Notes: a model not told the origin generated them from the sequence alone. A stretch of DNA of 64,000 nucleotides from Alisma plantago-aquatica (GCA_963693085.1 OY856409.1:1534751072-1534815071), one strand, 5' to 3'; shown: positions 48,001 through 59,826, counted from the stretch's first letter. Translations and numbers: made by a program.

Positions 48001-49310
48001 CACATAGGTGCCCTATTCCATACATCCTTTTCTAGTGTTAGCCCTTAATTGTTGGATAGGTGAAACGAGTTTTGCTCAGAGCACATTATTTTTTAATATA
48101 TGGAGTCCAAGGCAAGTATCCCCTTGCATCCTTAATTTTAGGTTGTGTGAGACGGCCATGCGTGAGTCAATCTCATTATGATATGGATGGCCATGCGTGA
48201 GCCTGTTCTTCTAGCATTGTTACCTATACTAAGGTACGCTAGGCGTTGATATATGCGGACGGTCATGTGTAACCCGATCCTTCTATTGACTATGAGTCAC
48301 TTGTGTAGTTGACTAACATGTCTTTGCGGTGTTACTCTCATGCTGAATGGGAGGTATTGGAGAGGTCGTGGATTCCAACTTTTCCATTGACCTTGTATGG
48401 CACCAATTTTGACTTAGTAGTGGTTGGTTGGATTTGGGTGGTAGAACTAAAATTCTTGGGACATAACAAAACACGTAACCAACCATGTATTATACATGCA
48501 CATGATCAAATCTAAAAATATTGGATGAGGCCTTGCTTAATTTTGTATAATATAGTTGGTAGTGGATATACATCTTCTTCATATTCCTTTATTGATGATA
48601 AAATATTGTACAATCTAATTGCAAATGCTTATGATGATTAGGAATGAATATCTGCTCTGTTATAGATACCATATCTTCTTAGATGATAATAACTACCCTA
48701 CTTACATTAGTAATTGAATCTACTTATCATAGATGTAGCCTTACTCCGATTCTTTATATATCTTTAAATGTGCTTTAGTAGCGTTGGAGAAGAGTTATAT
48801 CTCTTGTTGGGACGTGTGGTCTCACCCCATGGGTTTTCACATCTTTTACATTGTCGTGCATGACGTGGCAGGGATTGTGCAGCTGAGGAGGAGGAGCAAC
48901 AAGATCAGTGACTGATAAGGTTGAGTGTGTTGCTTGTTGGTATTTTGGGTGAGAGTCCTTGAGTCAACATAGTACATTCAGGTCTTCCAGATAGTTCCAT
49001 ATTTGTTGTGGTTGAGCTATAGATACTAGTTTTGTCTTGTGTGTCTTTTTGTTGTACATAGTTGGAAGATGTACATGTATATGTAAGAGAACCAGATATC
49101 ACACGTGATAGGTAACCTTTTATGGACATGTTGTAATCATGAAATTTTATGAGATATATGATAATGATGGCAAGTTATGGATCTTTATGTAACAAGTTTT
49201 CTGATGTTGTTGTGTTGTGCCATCAATTTTAATTTTTTATTTTTTTGTTAATCTGCTTGTTTAGTGTTGTTTCGACACTTAGTTTTGAATGAATCTCATT
49301 TTGTGTGACA
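45040..49310 (+). repeat. Long non-coding tract, possible Ty3/gypsy (Del/Tekay-like) LTR
   Basis: No coding region. The left edge TGTAAGAACTCTGACCC (45040) and a right part rich in GGTCTCACCCCATGGG and GTGTGACA near 49310 have the look of a large gypsy LTR. Inside are GTCACGACC/GGTCGTGAC motif clusters (45.4-45.66 and 46.8-47.2 kb) and three GGCCATGCGTGAG-like motifs (48.15-48.27 kb). No internal coding domain, PBS or target-site duplication was found. The label is a guess from general appearance. Confidence 0.3.
48151..48275. repeat. GGCCATGCGTGAG motif, three copies
   Basis: GACGGCCATGCGTGAGTC, GATGGCCATGCGTGAGCC and the diverged GACGGTCATGTGTAACCC lie within about 120 bp. Confidence 0.7.
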
Positions 49311-50065
49311 AAGGGTGTCAAAATATGTATACGTCCATATAGAATCATCCACTATAAAAACACCAAACTTGTCTCATCTTATCAATGTATCAATCATCTT
49401 TCATCAGTAATGAGAAACAACCACCCAAAAACCTCAGAACGGCCATACAACCACCTATATCCCCAACAAACAACCATCTAAGAACATACCCTTTCAAGTA
49501 CTAAACAAACCATGAGACTCATCTAAATAAACCACCACACATCCAGGAAGCCACCAACCACCCAAAAACTAGAAAAAAGAAAAGTGAAAGCCATCAATTA
49601 CGGAGTTTAAATGATTAAAAGCCAAGAAAAAGAGGAAATAAGACAACCATAATCAAGGACCACAATAGACAGGAAAACTAAACTCCAAGCCTAGCAAAAG
49701 TAAAACATTACATCTCTTCAAAATGTGAGAACCCGTTACACTAAACGAGATTACTCAAAACATAAATCACAGTCAATCACCAATTAACCACATACCCAAA
49801 AATATGGGTAAATTAAAACCAATTTCAACATCAGCACCTCATTCAGAAACATTTGCATATGAGTCGAACATCTTTCTTTTATCCATACTGTGACAAGAAT
49901 TTGATACAAATTGTTCTATCATGTTAGCCACAACATATATACACAGGATAAAACTATTTTTATATGCCACACAAGTAAGCATTAACATGCTAACAAAATT
50001 TTGATTCGTTTGAAACACCATATACAAACTTTTCCAGCCCAGACCTAAAAGTATAGGGACAACTC
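49311..50065. other. No recognisable feature
   Basis: AT-rich, low-complexity tract with many CAACCACC words; no gene or repeat boundary recognised. Confidence 0.35.
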
Positions 50066-51147
50066 TGTTGGATCTAAGGGCTCTAGAGGGGGGTGAATAG
50101 AGATACAAAATTTCTCACAAAACATATTAGACCTTTAAATTATATTAATTAGGAGAAAAAGCTTAATGGCAGTTTGAAGTCCTATCTAACAAGCACAGTA
50201 AGGATGAGAGATATTGATAGCAAGCATTTGACAAAGTGATGTAGAGTGGTTCCACACTTCAAACTAGAAGTGAGTCAGTCCACTACCTAGAGAGGTCAAC
50301 CTCTAGGACTTTGCAAGTGCTTTACTCTAGTATATCACCATATATATTTACAGCAACAGACCACTAAAGGACATACCCATCCAACCATAAGAGATCTCCA
50401 CCTTAACAAGGAACTTACCCACTTAGCTTGAGTCTTCATCATTCACCTAAGTCTTACCCACTCAAGCTCAAGTCTTCCGCCTTGAAGGACTTTGCTTCTC
50501 CTTTTGGATCTTTAGCCTTTGCCTTCTCTTTCACTTGGAGAAGATCGCCACCTCTTCATTAACCTTGAAGAGGACCAGCTAGATCTCCTTCTTCACTCTA
50601 TGGAGCTTGCTTCAGCTTTTCTTCATGAGAGAAGGGGATAGGGAAGTAGTGGAATATTGAGAGCTTTACATGCACAACGGTGGAGCTCTCTTACAATAAT
50701 CCTAAATCACTCACAAATCATGAAATGATGTGTAAACTGGAGAGAGAAAGGGGATCAAGGAGTAGTAGCACACTCAACTCTAGCAAGGACCTTGTATGTA
50801 GTGAATGATGAACCTTGGAATGAACTCCAAGGGGTCCTATTTATAACTGGGGGTTCTCTCTTGAGTTGGGGAACACTTAGGGAAGAAAGATAGCCATTTT
50901 TGCTATGGACAACGAATCTATTTTCATCCAAACAAGTCACCAACGGTTAGAATCACTTTCTCTATGTTTTCTGTATAATACATTCGGTCGAGTTTCAATA
51001 AAGGTAACTCGACCGATCGGCTAAAAGACAAACCCGATTTTCAAACTATCAGTCGAGTTTGTACTGGGAAACTCGAGTGATTAGCCAAAATCACATTTAG
51101 TCAGTAAGTCATTCGGTTGAGTTATGTGAATGCACAACTTGACAGAT
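50066..51147 (+). repeat. Copia-type LTR-like sequence
   Basis: Starts TGTTGGATCTAAGGGCTC and continues with CTAGAGGGGGGTGAATAG, a beginning typical of plant Copia (SIRE/Maximus-like) LTRs. Inverted GTCGAGTT/AACTCGACC motifs lie near 50985-51130. It is interrupted by the Cassandra LTR at 51148; the rest was not seen. Confidence 0.4.
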
Positions 51148-51242
51148 TGTAACATCCCAAGATTTGAGGCCTCGGATATAATGTTCTTAAAAGGAATTAT
51201 TGGACTACCCATATCATCAAGGTGCACCTCCTTTTGCGGGAG

Positions 51243-51332
51243 CCCATCATTAAGAACTCCATAGTTAAGCATGCTCAGCTTGGAGTAGTACTGGGATGGG
51301 TGACCTGTCAGGAAGTTAATCATGGCATGCGT
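51243..51332 (+). other. 5S rRNA-derived segment in the Cassandra LTR
   Basis: The stretch resembles the 3' two thirds of plant 5S rRNA: CCCATCA, AACTCC.AGTTAAGC, GAGTAGTACTGGGATGGG and TGACCT follow in 5S order. The internal promoter elements (A box near AGTTAAGC, C box near AGTACTGGGATGGG) are recognisable. It is part of an LTR, not a functional 5S gene. Confidence 0.85.
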
Positions 51333-51439
51333 GTGAGTGAGGACAAAGTGCATAGTTAAGGCTTGTGGTTTCCTATGGGGACAATCGTCATTCTTGAAAC
51401 TCTACTAGAGCCTTGGATAGTGGGCCCAGTCGTTACAAA

Positions 51440-51452
51440 TGGTATAAGAGCC
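51440..51452 (+). other. Cassandra primer-binding site (initiator tRNA-Met type)
   Basis: TGGTATAAGAGCC differs by one base from the standard TGGTATCAGAGCC and directly follows the LTR. Confidence 0.8.
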
Positions 51453-51547
51453 TAACCCCTCCAGTAGGTGGGTCCCGCATGGGCATGTGGTATGCCCGTC
51501 TTGAGTCGTACGGTCTAGGCATGTAGGAAAGGGATGTCCATGGTTGA

Positions 51548-53163
51548 TGACGTGTATTTTACTACGCGCTTAAACGCAAGTATACGCGTCGAGTAATATA
51601 GGCCTTGTGAGGCCCGAGTCGAACTCAGGGATACGTGAGTTATTGGAGACTTTTACTAACTAATCGCAATCAGCTAGGCCGATTAACAAAGTAGGGTTTT
51701 GTTGTTCAAATTAAAAAGAAAATAAAAATCAAACAAAGAAAACAATCGATTAAGGGTTAATTTAATCAATTTAAAGAGATATCTTTAGGATGGCGGTTTC
51801 ACCGCGGGTCAACACTGTATTAGATTTCATATAATTCCTCACACTTCTCTCTCTATCCGGGTAGTGGCCTGAAATGAGAATTACCCACTGTCGTGGTGTA
51901 ATCCACTACTTAGATTTAGGTTGATTCCACCGTCGTAGTAATCATTCCCCTAAACTAAGCGCATTAAGAACGGTCCCTCAGTCCCCACCATTAATTTTAC
52001 AACTCCTTTGTCAAGGGTTTTATTAATTAATGTAGAATTCGTCTCTTTTCAGCCGTTAATCCTCCTGTCGAAGTGATTAAGGGCATTAATTTATTATTAT
52101 GGTGATCAAGCATAACAATAGCAATAGAGAAAATGAATTTATACCACGGATGTGAGAGAAAAATATGGATTATCACAATAAAATCATCATACAATGTATC
52201 CCCGGGCTACTCCCGGTCCTAAAGATTGAGGGTTTTAGCCTCTCATGTTCATCTCACACGAATACATGGTAGAAATTGGGGGATTCATAAGAAAAATGGG
52301 AAATAAATGGGAAAATCCCTGAACGGAGAAGAACCGGTGGATCCTTGGCGTAGAACACGAGCTTCCCCACCTAACGGTGGTGGAAATCGTCTCCGGCAGC
52401 GTCCGAATCACCCGGGATGAGCTTCTCGGCCTCCGTTCTCCTTTCTCTCCTCCTCGGCACTCGTGCAATCCAAAAACGAGATGATCCTTAGTCCGGGCGG
52501 CCGTCATTAGGTATAAGTCCCTAATTAGGTCGTCAAATAACAACAGCCGTCCGATCACGATCAAAACAGATCCAACGCATATCTGCCGGCGTCGATACCA
52601 TCGACGCGGGTCGATGGTATCGACCCAGCAGATTAGTGGCAGCTTTCCTTTCTTTTATTCTGAGTGCCTGTGGTGATCTCGATACCATCGACGGGGGTGT
52701 CGATGGTATCGACGCCTGTAGTGTCGGTTTTGTCTTTTAGCGACACTGTAGCTCTCCTCGTGTCGATGGCATCGACTTGCGTCGATGGTATCGACTTCAT
52801 CCTCGCCAGCAACCTGGAGAAATCTCGATGCTATCGACATGGGTGTCGATGGTATCGACTCTGTATTGCTCTTCTCGGCTGACAACCTGTGGCTTGGTCG
52901 ATGGTATCGACTTCCGTCGATGGTATCGACGGAAGCAGATACTTGTTTTTCCTGAAATTTCACAACAAGACCAAGTAAATCCACACGATTTATGATAAGA
53001 TGATCAATAATGCTTAAAATAGTGAAACAAAGGGGATTTGATATAAAATGATGGCAAAGACCAAATTAAGTGAATTATGCGATATTATCCATGAAAATGA
53101 GTAATTAAGGCACAAAACACATATGAAATCGGTCTATAAATGCGACTCAAAATCATTGCATCA
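51548..53163 (-). repeat. Athila-type 3' LTR
   Basis: It runs TGACGTGTATTTT to ATTGCATCA in plus orientation, 1616 bp. Its first 1133 bp repeat at 62868-64000. It carries five pairs of the GTCGATACCATCGAC motif (52590-52931). The 109-codon minus frame at 52564-52235, also present in the other LTR, is probably chance. Confidence 0.92.
52588..52932. repeat. Inverted-pair array GTCGATACCATCGAC / GTCGATGGTATCGAC in the 3' LTR
   Basis: Five pairs begin near 52590, 52679, 52762, 52826 and 52897. Each has two 15-bp halves separated by 4-6 bp; three are inverted pairs and two are direct pairs. Pair spacing is 64-89 bp. Sequence between pairs is unrelated, so this is not a simple tandem repeat. Confidence 0.93.
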
Positions 53164-53180
53164 AACTCCCCTAAGCTTAA
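53164..53180 (-). other. Polypurine tract of the Athila-type element
   Basis: On the minus strand TTAAGCTTAGGGGAG stands directly upstream of the 3' LTR, where plus-strand synthesis would be primed. Confidence 0.75.
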
Positions 53181-54717
53181 ACATTGCTCGCCCTCGAGCA
53201 ACTAATCCTTAGAATAGAATTGCAAATGTCAACTAACAATCAACATACCAACCCACATCACACATGACTCCCACTGGACGTTCTCAAACCGGCCTACCCT
53301 AATCACAGAACAGTAATTACCCTATAGGCGACAATAACCATCAATAAAAGAAATTATCCTTCAAACCGATGAACACTATCACATAAGGAAGTTAACATAA
53401 TAAAGTTCGCCGATCCAGCCATGGTGCATCTTGTGATCGCCTACACTACATTGCTCGCTCTAACTACCATCTACATGGAAGCAGTCCTCCTGATAAATAT
53501 GAGTGAGGAGAAAATCACGGTGGCCTACCAATCCGAGCAACGGGTGGATGGAATGGGTGGTTCATGGAAGAATTTGGAAGTATTACACAGTTTCAGTATG
53601 CATATGACAAAATGCCCTAAATGATGCAAATGCACATTGATAATGCCCTAATGCCTAAAATTGGGTAGAATGATGCATGCACTAACCTTCTACCTCAAAA
53701 TGAGATAGAAATCTACTCAAGCCACATCATGTATTCAATTTCCTTGTTATGCAAGTGATAAAATCATTCCTTTCTCCCTCTTATTCTTTTTCCTTCCCAC
53801 ATCTCTCTTTTTTTTTCTAAATTTTTTTTTCATATTTTTAGAATTTTTTTCTTGCCCACATATCCATAATTGCTTAGAGATACATGTATAAGGCCATTTT
53901 CTTCCCAATTGGAGATCTTTGCTTTACTTCGAGGGCATGGAACCAATTAGATCACCTATTTAGGAAAACTGAGATACATGGTGTGCTTATGCATGAAAAT
54001 CATGAAATTATGAGTGCAACTACATGATATGCACCTACGGGTAATGTGCATGTATCACTATATTTTTTTTTCTCATTTTATGCAAGAAGTATGAAAATAA
54101 CAATGCAAACCCTATCTACATGCTATGCACGCAAAAGAAATTAAAACTGCACTTTACTTCCAATTCTTAGGTGGATTATTGAAACTGAGGTGGAATGATC
54201 ACAAGATTAAGTGACTGAACCTTAGAAGAAAATTATGTGTCCCTCCTTACTGACATGTGTAATAGTTCAAAGGGTTCTTTCTCTTACATCTGATTAAGGT
54301 CTCATTACCATTTGATTAGGTTAGGCTCAAACAACCATTACTCTCCACTTTCCATGAGTCAAAAGGGGTGTGGGTGTGACATATTGCTTCAAAGTTGACA
54401 TAATCAATCATTTTCATAGGACAAGTTCCCCAAGGACAACCAAGCAAAGCTATCCAAATGACACAGAAAATTTTTAAATTCCCTTAATTTCCCCATGAAA
54501 ACAGCAAGATGACAATTTTTAAGACATCCACGATTACACTAGATAGATGTGGATCCTAAGTAAAAACTAAAAATTGCAAAAACAAATATCAAAGCAAAAA
54601 CTAAAACAACAAAAGAAAGATAAAAGATAGAGCTGTTCCAGCCACCCCCCTAAGCTTGAATTCGACTATGGCCTCATAGTCAAAAACCAACTTAAGGGTG
54701 GAACAGTGATACCCTGA
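53181..54717 (-). other. Non-coding 3' region of the Athila-type element
   Basis: AT-rich sequence between the env-like ORF and the PPT. A 67-codon plus-strand frame (53421-53624) has no recognisable relative. A T-rich tract lies near 53800-53850. Confidence 0.6.
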
Positions 54718-56310
54718 TCAGTCCTGCGGAGGCGGTGGTGGGTATTGTGGTGCCGTAGGATCCCAAGACGGGTACTCCCCCTGGAAGCTTGGATCATATT
54801 GGGTCCTCGGCGGAGGCTGTGGATAACCTCCAAAGTAGTCTCGACTCCAATAGTGGTCGAAGAAAGGCTCCTGCTGCGTCTCCATCCGCTGCAACCGGTT
54901 GTGCATTTGATCTTGGTTGGCGAGGATGAGCCGCTCGTTCTCGAACATAGCCCGTTGATTATCAAGCAACCGGGCCATTGTCTCATGGATGCCGGTATAC
55001 AAAGCCATGTGCTGTTGCTGAGTCTGCTGGATGCCCTGCAGCATTGTATACATCCCTTGCATGGAGTAGGGATCCGTAGCTGGCTGCTCTTGCTGTGGTG
55101 ATGGCGGCGGGGGCTGAGATGATGAAGATGCACCCGGATGCATCCTAGGACGCTTCCGTGGTGCCACACGTGCTCGAAGAGGTGTGGAAGCCTCCTCGTC
55201 TTCCTCGGCCTCGCCTTCTTGGTCTTCACCTCCGCCTTCTTCTTCGGAGGACTCGATGGCTATGATGGGCCACCGGAAGTGCTACCTGCCCTCAATGTCG
55301 AAGACGTCGTCCGGTAGGGATGCCTCCTGGTAAGCTTGGTTGACGTGGCAATGAGCATACGCCAACCCAACCCGGAGAAGAATGAGGTTTGAACGGTGCA
55401 AGTGTTGCACGTTCACCTTACTCCGCGTAGAAATCGGAGTCATGGACTGAAAGTTCAGCCCCAAGTAGAGCGCCAACTTGGTGACAAGACCACCAAAATG
55501 GATTGGAGCCTTCCTTGTGCTCCGCTTCACCGCCAGGACTCGCTGTAGCCAGAACGCCCCCCAGTTGCATGGTTGACGCTTCAAGAGTGCATAGAGGAAG
55601 AACCTGTCACTCTCCTGGAACTTGCTCAAAGCAAGATCGCTTCGAGCGAAGAAGGTCAAGCTCAACATCCTATGCAGGACCCGGACGAACGGGTGCTCAA
55701 AATCTGCTACCGCGGCATTGTGGTAGCTCACCGTCTTCCCTGTCGGAACTGTCACTAGCTCGGAGAAGATCTTTGCATAGTCGGTGCGGCTGTCTGGCCT
55801 TCGGTGATCATGTTGAGAGTGATACCAGTTGAAGATTTCGTTGAACTGGACCAATGTGAGATTGTAGTTGTTGTTGAAGAGTCTGAAGGACACCCTTCCC
55901 TTGATCCATTCCCGGTCCGATGGTACCACGTCGTTTGGTACGACGCAGACGTCCAGAGACGCCATGAACTCCGCCACTAGTTCCTTGTAAGTGGGCCACT
56001 CGCCGAAGAATGGCTGCCCATCCGCATGGTACTGCAGCTCGTCAGTGCGTAGGCTTCTGTGGGTGAGTCGTGCTTGTCCATGAAGCACATAGGCCAAGTT
56101 GGCCTCGAATCCCAGCTCCATGATCATTCCCCGGTCCACATACCGGGTAGGCTCAAACTTTTGCTTCATTATCTCCTCGTATACCTTCCTTGCCTCCATG
56201 TTGGCGTGAATAAGGCGTGGACGAGGGATGGAAGCAGTTGGGGGAGGAACAAACTCCTCGATCTCCCTGGGGTGCGCGCTTGATGAAGATGCTCCGCCCA
56301 CATGCACCAT
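54718..56310 (-). pseudogene. Athila env-like / ATHILA ORF, one in-frame stop
   Basis: A single frame of about 530 codons from 56310 (MVHVGGASSSSAHPREIEEF) to 54718, broken by TAG at 55282-55284. It resembles the ATHILA ORF family (pfam03078), found downstream of integrase in Athila elements and once proposed to be envelope-like; a membrane role is not established. Recognisable parts: FEPTRYVDRGMIMELGFEAN, the SLTFFARSDLALSKFQESD block near residue 225, and LLKRQPCNWGAFW. The acidic stretch after the stop and the C-terminal Q/P-rich part (QGMYTMLQGIQQTQQQHMAL; PPPPPQD end) continue in the same frame. No signal peptide or membrane segment is evident. Confidence 0.8.
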
Positions 56311-56519
56311 GATTGCGAGAAGAAGGGATTAGGAGAAAAGATCTCGGTGAAGATGGAGAGAAAATCTCCGCTCGGTGAAGATCTTTGCTCGATGACGCTT
56401 CTCTGCAGGCGTGGAGGGCTCGGGGGAGTGCTCGGCGCAATGGAGGATACTTGCTCTGAGGGTGTGACGTCAAATGACGTTGCAAGTCCCCTTAAATAGG
56501 CTTGATCGGCGCCCCTGTT

Positions 56520-57062
56520 GACCCGTCGATACCATCGACGAGGGTCGATGGTATCGACACGTCTCGCGGGTAGCCGCCTCCCTCGCGAGTATCGACGGCT
56601 GACATTTGCTGGATCGAGAAACCCGGATTGCTGACAGGTCGATACCATCGACGGAAGTCGATGGTATCGACGCAGCACCCGGATCGCTGACGTGGTTGTC
56701 GCGATCGTCGTCGATGTCTGTGTGCGGATCGGTGACATGTCCGTCGATACCATCGACGGGTGTCGATGGTATCGACTTGCTTTTATTGCATTCAACCTGT
56801 GATGATGTCGATACCATCGACGAGGCCGTCGATGGTATCGAGTTGACTGAGCAAAATTCGTCTGAATATCTCCAGAGATCTCGATGGTATCGACTGGGGT
56901 GTCGATACCATCGACACTTTTATTGCGACCTGCCTGTGACCATGTCGATACCATCGACAAGGCCGTCGATGGTATCGACGCAGTGCGATTTCTACTGGTG
57001 TCAAGCTGAACCCATGTCGATACCATCGACTGGTGTGTCGATGGTATCGACCCTGCCTGTTC
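56520..57062. repeat. Inverted-pair array GTCGATACCATCGAC in the integrase/env spacer
   Basis: Seven pairs begin near 56523, 56638, 56742, 56808, 56880, 56944 and 57015. Halves are separated by 4-6 bp and pair spacing narrows to 64-72 bp. One pair (56880) has reversed order. Same core as in the LTR array, about 3.6 kb away. The long open frames on both strands here follow from the repeats and are not treated as genes. Confidence 0.95.
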
Positions 57063-57226
57063 CTGCACATTTAACAAACGGATCAAGGTATCATTTTTAA
57101 ACTAAAATGTAAACAAAATAAAAGCAAACTACACCTAACATTAACTATCCTAATGTACCAATGGTTGGGTTGCCTCCCAACAAGCGCCCTTCTTTAGCGT
57201 CTTAGGGTAGACGTCGTTCCTTCTTC

Positions 57227-58471
57227 TCATTCATGTACAAGTGAAATGAGCTTAACCTCATTCACTTTCCTCTTGTAGTTCTCACCAAAGTACAACTTCA
57301 AGCGTTGCCCGTTCACCAAGAACGTGGCCTCTCCATCACGCACGAGAATCGCTCCGTGCGGTCTCACTTCTTCCACCTCGAAGGGTCCACTCCACCGGGA
57401 TTTCAGTTTCCCGGGATGCAATTTGAGACGAGAGTTGAACAATAGGACACTGTCTCCTTTCTTGAACGTGCGCATCTCAATGTGGCGATCGTGGATCAGC
57501 TTTGTGCACTCCTTGTAGATACAGGCATTCTCATATGCCGTCATGCGTAGCTCATCCAATTCATTCAATTCAAACATTCTTTTCCTCCCGGCCTCGTCAT
57601 AGCGCAAGTTCAGCCTTCTTAGCGCCCAATGGGCCTTGTGCTCCAATTCTACCGGAAGATGGCACGCCCGGCCATACGCCAACCTAAAAGGCGTAGTGCC
57701 TATAGGTGTTTTGTACGCCGTTCGATAAGCCCAAAGCGCATCCGGTAGCAATGCACTCCAATTCTTCCGTGTAGATGCTACGGTCCTTTCTAAAATCTTC
57801 TTGATTTCCCTATTTGATACCTCCACTTGTCCTTGCGTCTGTGGATGATATGGGGTGCCAATGTTGTGCTTGACCCCATATTTCTTCAAAAGTGAAGCAA
57901 ATTTCTGATTTTGGAAATGTGTGCCTCCGTCACTAATGATCATTCGAGGAATCCCGAACCTGCATAAAATGTTCTCTTTGACGAACCTGCACACTACATT
58001 CGAATCATTAGTCCTTGTGGGGATTGCCTCCACCCACTTCGACACATAATCTACAGCAAGTAAAATATAAAGATTTGAATTTGAGGACACAAAGGGTCCC
58101 ATGAAGTCAATGCCCCATAAATCAAATACCTCAACTTCCTGAAACACATTCAGGGTCATTTCTTGTCTCCTTGAGATATTACCTGCACGCTGGCACGGGT
58201 CACACTGCCTAACAAAATCATAGGCATCCCGAAACAAAGTGGGCCAATAAAGGCCGCTCTCCAACACCTTGGCTGCTGTCCGTGAGCTAGCATGATGTCC
58301 TCCCGTAGGCGACGCATGACAATGATGTAGAACACTTTCGTACTCTACCTCTGGCACGCACCTGCGAAGAATACCATCCCTGCATTGCTTCAACAAAATT
58401 GGGTCATCCCAAAAATAGTATCTTCCGGGATGATCCCGCAAGCCAAATAATTCACAATTTCCGCAAACCAT
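57227..58471 (-). pseudogene. Integrase region of the Athila-type element
   Basis: A 414-codon open segment in a frame shifted from the RT segment. It has the zinc-binding HHCC module, the D,D(35)E catalytic core (Asp about 58085, Asp about 57930, Glu about 57820), then a C-terminal region with [31 protein letters not shown] and the end LISLVHE. No chromodomain is seen, as expected of Athila/Tat rather than chromovirus elements. It overlaps the RT segment by 82 bp because of the upstream frameshift. Confidence 0.9.
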
Positions 58472-59826
58472 GGTTCTTTAGAATCAATTTTTAAAAGTTG
58501 TTCATCGGGAAAGGTCTCGGTAATGGGTATGTGCAAACCTTGTTCATCAACCCTCTCTAACCTAGACAAGTGGTCAGCCACCACATTTTCAATTCCCGAC
58601 TTGTCCTTGATTTCAATATCGAATTCTTGTAGGAGCAAAATCCACCTAATTAGCCTAGGCTTCGCATCCTTCTTCTCCATCAAATATTTTATTGCGGCGT
58701 GATCCGTCCACACAACCACCTTAGAACCCACTAAGTATTGCCGAAATTTCTCAAAAGCAAATACAACGGCAAGTAACTCCTTTTCCATGGTTGTGTAATT
58801 TAATTGAGCATCATTAAGTGTTTTTGAGGCGTAGAAAATCACAGCAGGCTTGTTATCTACCCTTTGCCCAAAAACAGCTCCCACAGCATAATCGGACGCA
58901 TCACACATCAACTCGAAAGGCTTTGTCCAATCCGGCGTTTGAACAACCGGAGCCGAAATCAGCTTTTCCTTCAAAACCTCGAATGCGTGAAGACATTTCT
59001 CATTGAAATAAAAAACTGCGTCTTTTTCCAACAATTCCGATAATGGCTTTGCGATTTTTGAAAAATCCTTGATGAAGCGCCGATAAAACCCAGCGTGTCC
59101 TAAAAAGCTTCTCACCCCTTTTACAGAATTTGGTGGGGGTAGCTTAGAAATCACCTCAATTTTTACGGGGTCTACCTCTAGACCCTTGCTAGACACCTTG
59201 TGTCCTAGCACAATTCCTTCCGTCACCATCATGTGACATTTCTCCCAATTGAGGACCAAGTGTGTGTCCTCGCACCGCTGCAATACCTTATCTAAATTAT
59301 AAAGGCATTCATCAAAAGACGCTCCATACACCGAGAAGTCGTCCATGAAGACTTCAAGACACCGCTCCACCATGTCAGAGAATATGGCGAGCATGCAGCG
59401 TTGAAAAGTCGCCGGCGCATTGCATAAACCAAACGGCATACGGCGGTAGGAGAAAGTCCCATAGGGACACGTAAACGTAGACTTCTCTTGATCCAAAGGA
59501 TCAATAGAAATCTGGTTGTACCCCGAATAACCATCTAGGAAACAAAAATGCGACCGACCGGCTAAGCGTTCCAAAATCTGATCAATGAATGGCAATGGAA
59601 AATGATCTTTAAGAGTTGCGGCGTTCAATCGGCGGTAATCAATGCATACACGCCACCCGGTTACCAATCGGGTGGTGACAGGTTCATTTAAAAGATTTGT
59701 AGTGACAGTGATTCTCCCCTTTTTAGGGACTACCTGTGTGGGACTCACCCACGTCGAATCGGATATGGCATAAATAATCCCTGCAGCAAGCAACTTAATG
59801 ACTTCCTTTTTGACAACCTCCATCAT
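58390..59826 (-). pseudogene. Reverse transcriptase-RNase H region of the Athila-type element
   Basis: A 478-codon open segment. RT blocks in order: [68 protein letters not shown] (catalytic pair), [39 protein letters not shown]. RNase H follows: [50 protein letters not shown], and VVADHLSRL. It is entirely open here; loss of function comes from breaks before and after. Confidence 0.92.

Larger units (their letters stand above)
51148..51547 (+). mobile_element. Cassandra TRIM retrotransposon: left LTR, PBS, start of interior
   Basis: The LTR is 51148-51437 (290 bp), TGTAACATCCC to GTTACA. It contains a sequence derived from 5S rRNA, the hallmark of Cassandra. Two bases after it, at 51440-51452, TGGTATAAGAGCC matches the initiator tRNA-Met primer-binding site (usual form TGGTATCAGAGC). 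The interior stops at 51547 where the Athila-type LTR begins, so the rest of Cassandra should lie beyond the right edge of the window. Cassandra is non-coding and depends on enzymes from other elements. Confidence 0.88.

Noticed and set aside
51243..51332. Functional 5S rRNA gene
   Set aside because: The 5' third is missing, the sequence is diverged, and it sits between LTR ends next to a primer-binding site.
52235..52564. 109-codon frame in the LTR, duplicated at 63555-63884
   Set aside because: It is present twice only because the LTR is duplicated; no domain and no conserved start context.
54718..56310. True viral envelope gene
   Set aside because: No signal peptide, membrane segment or cleavage site is visible; it fits the ATHILA ORF family of plant retrotransposons.
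56470..57100. Long open frames on both strands through the palindrome array
   Set aside because: They arise because the repeated 15-bp motif lacks stops in most frames; the products are repeats of YHRRP/MVSTP words without a domain.
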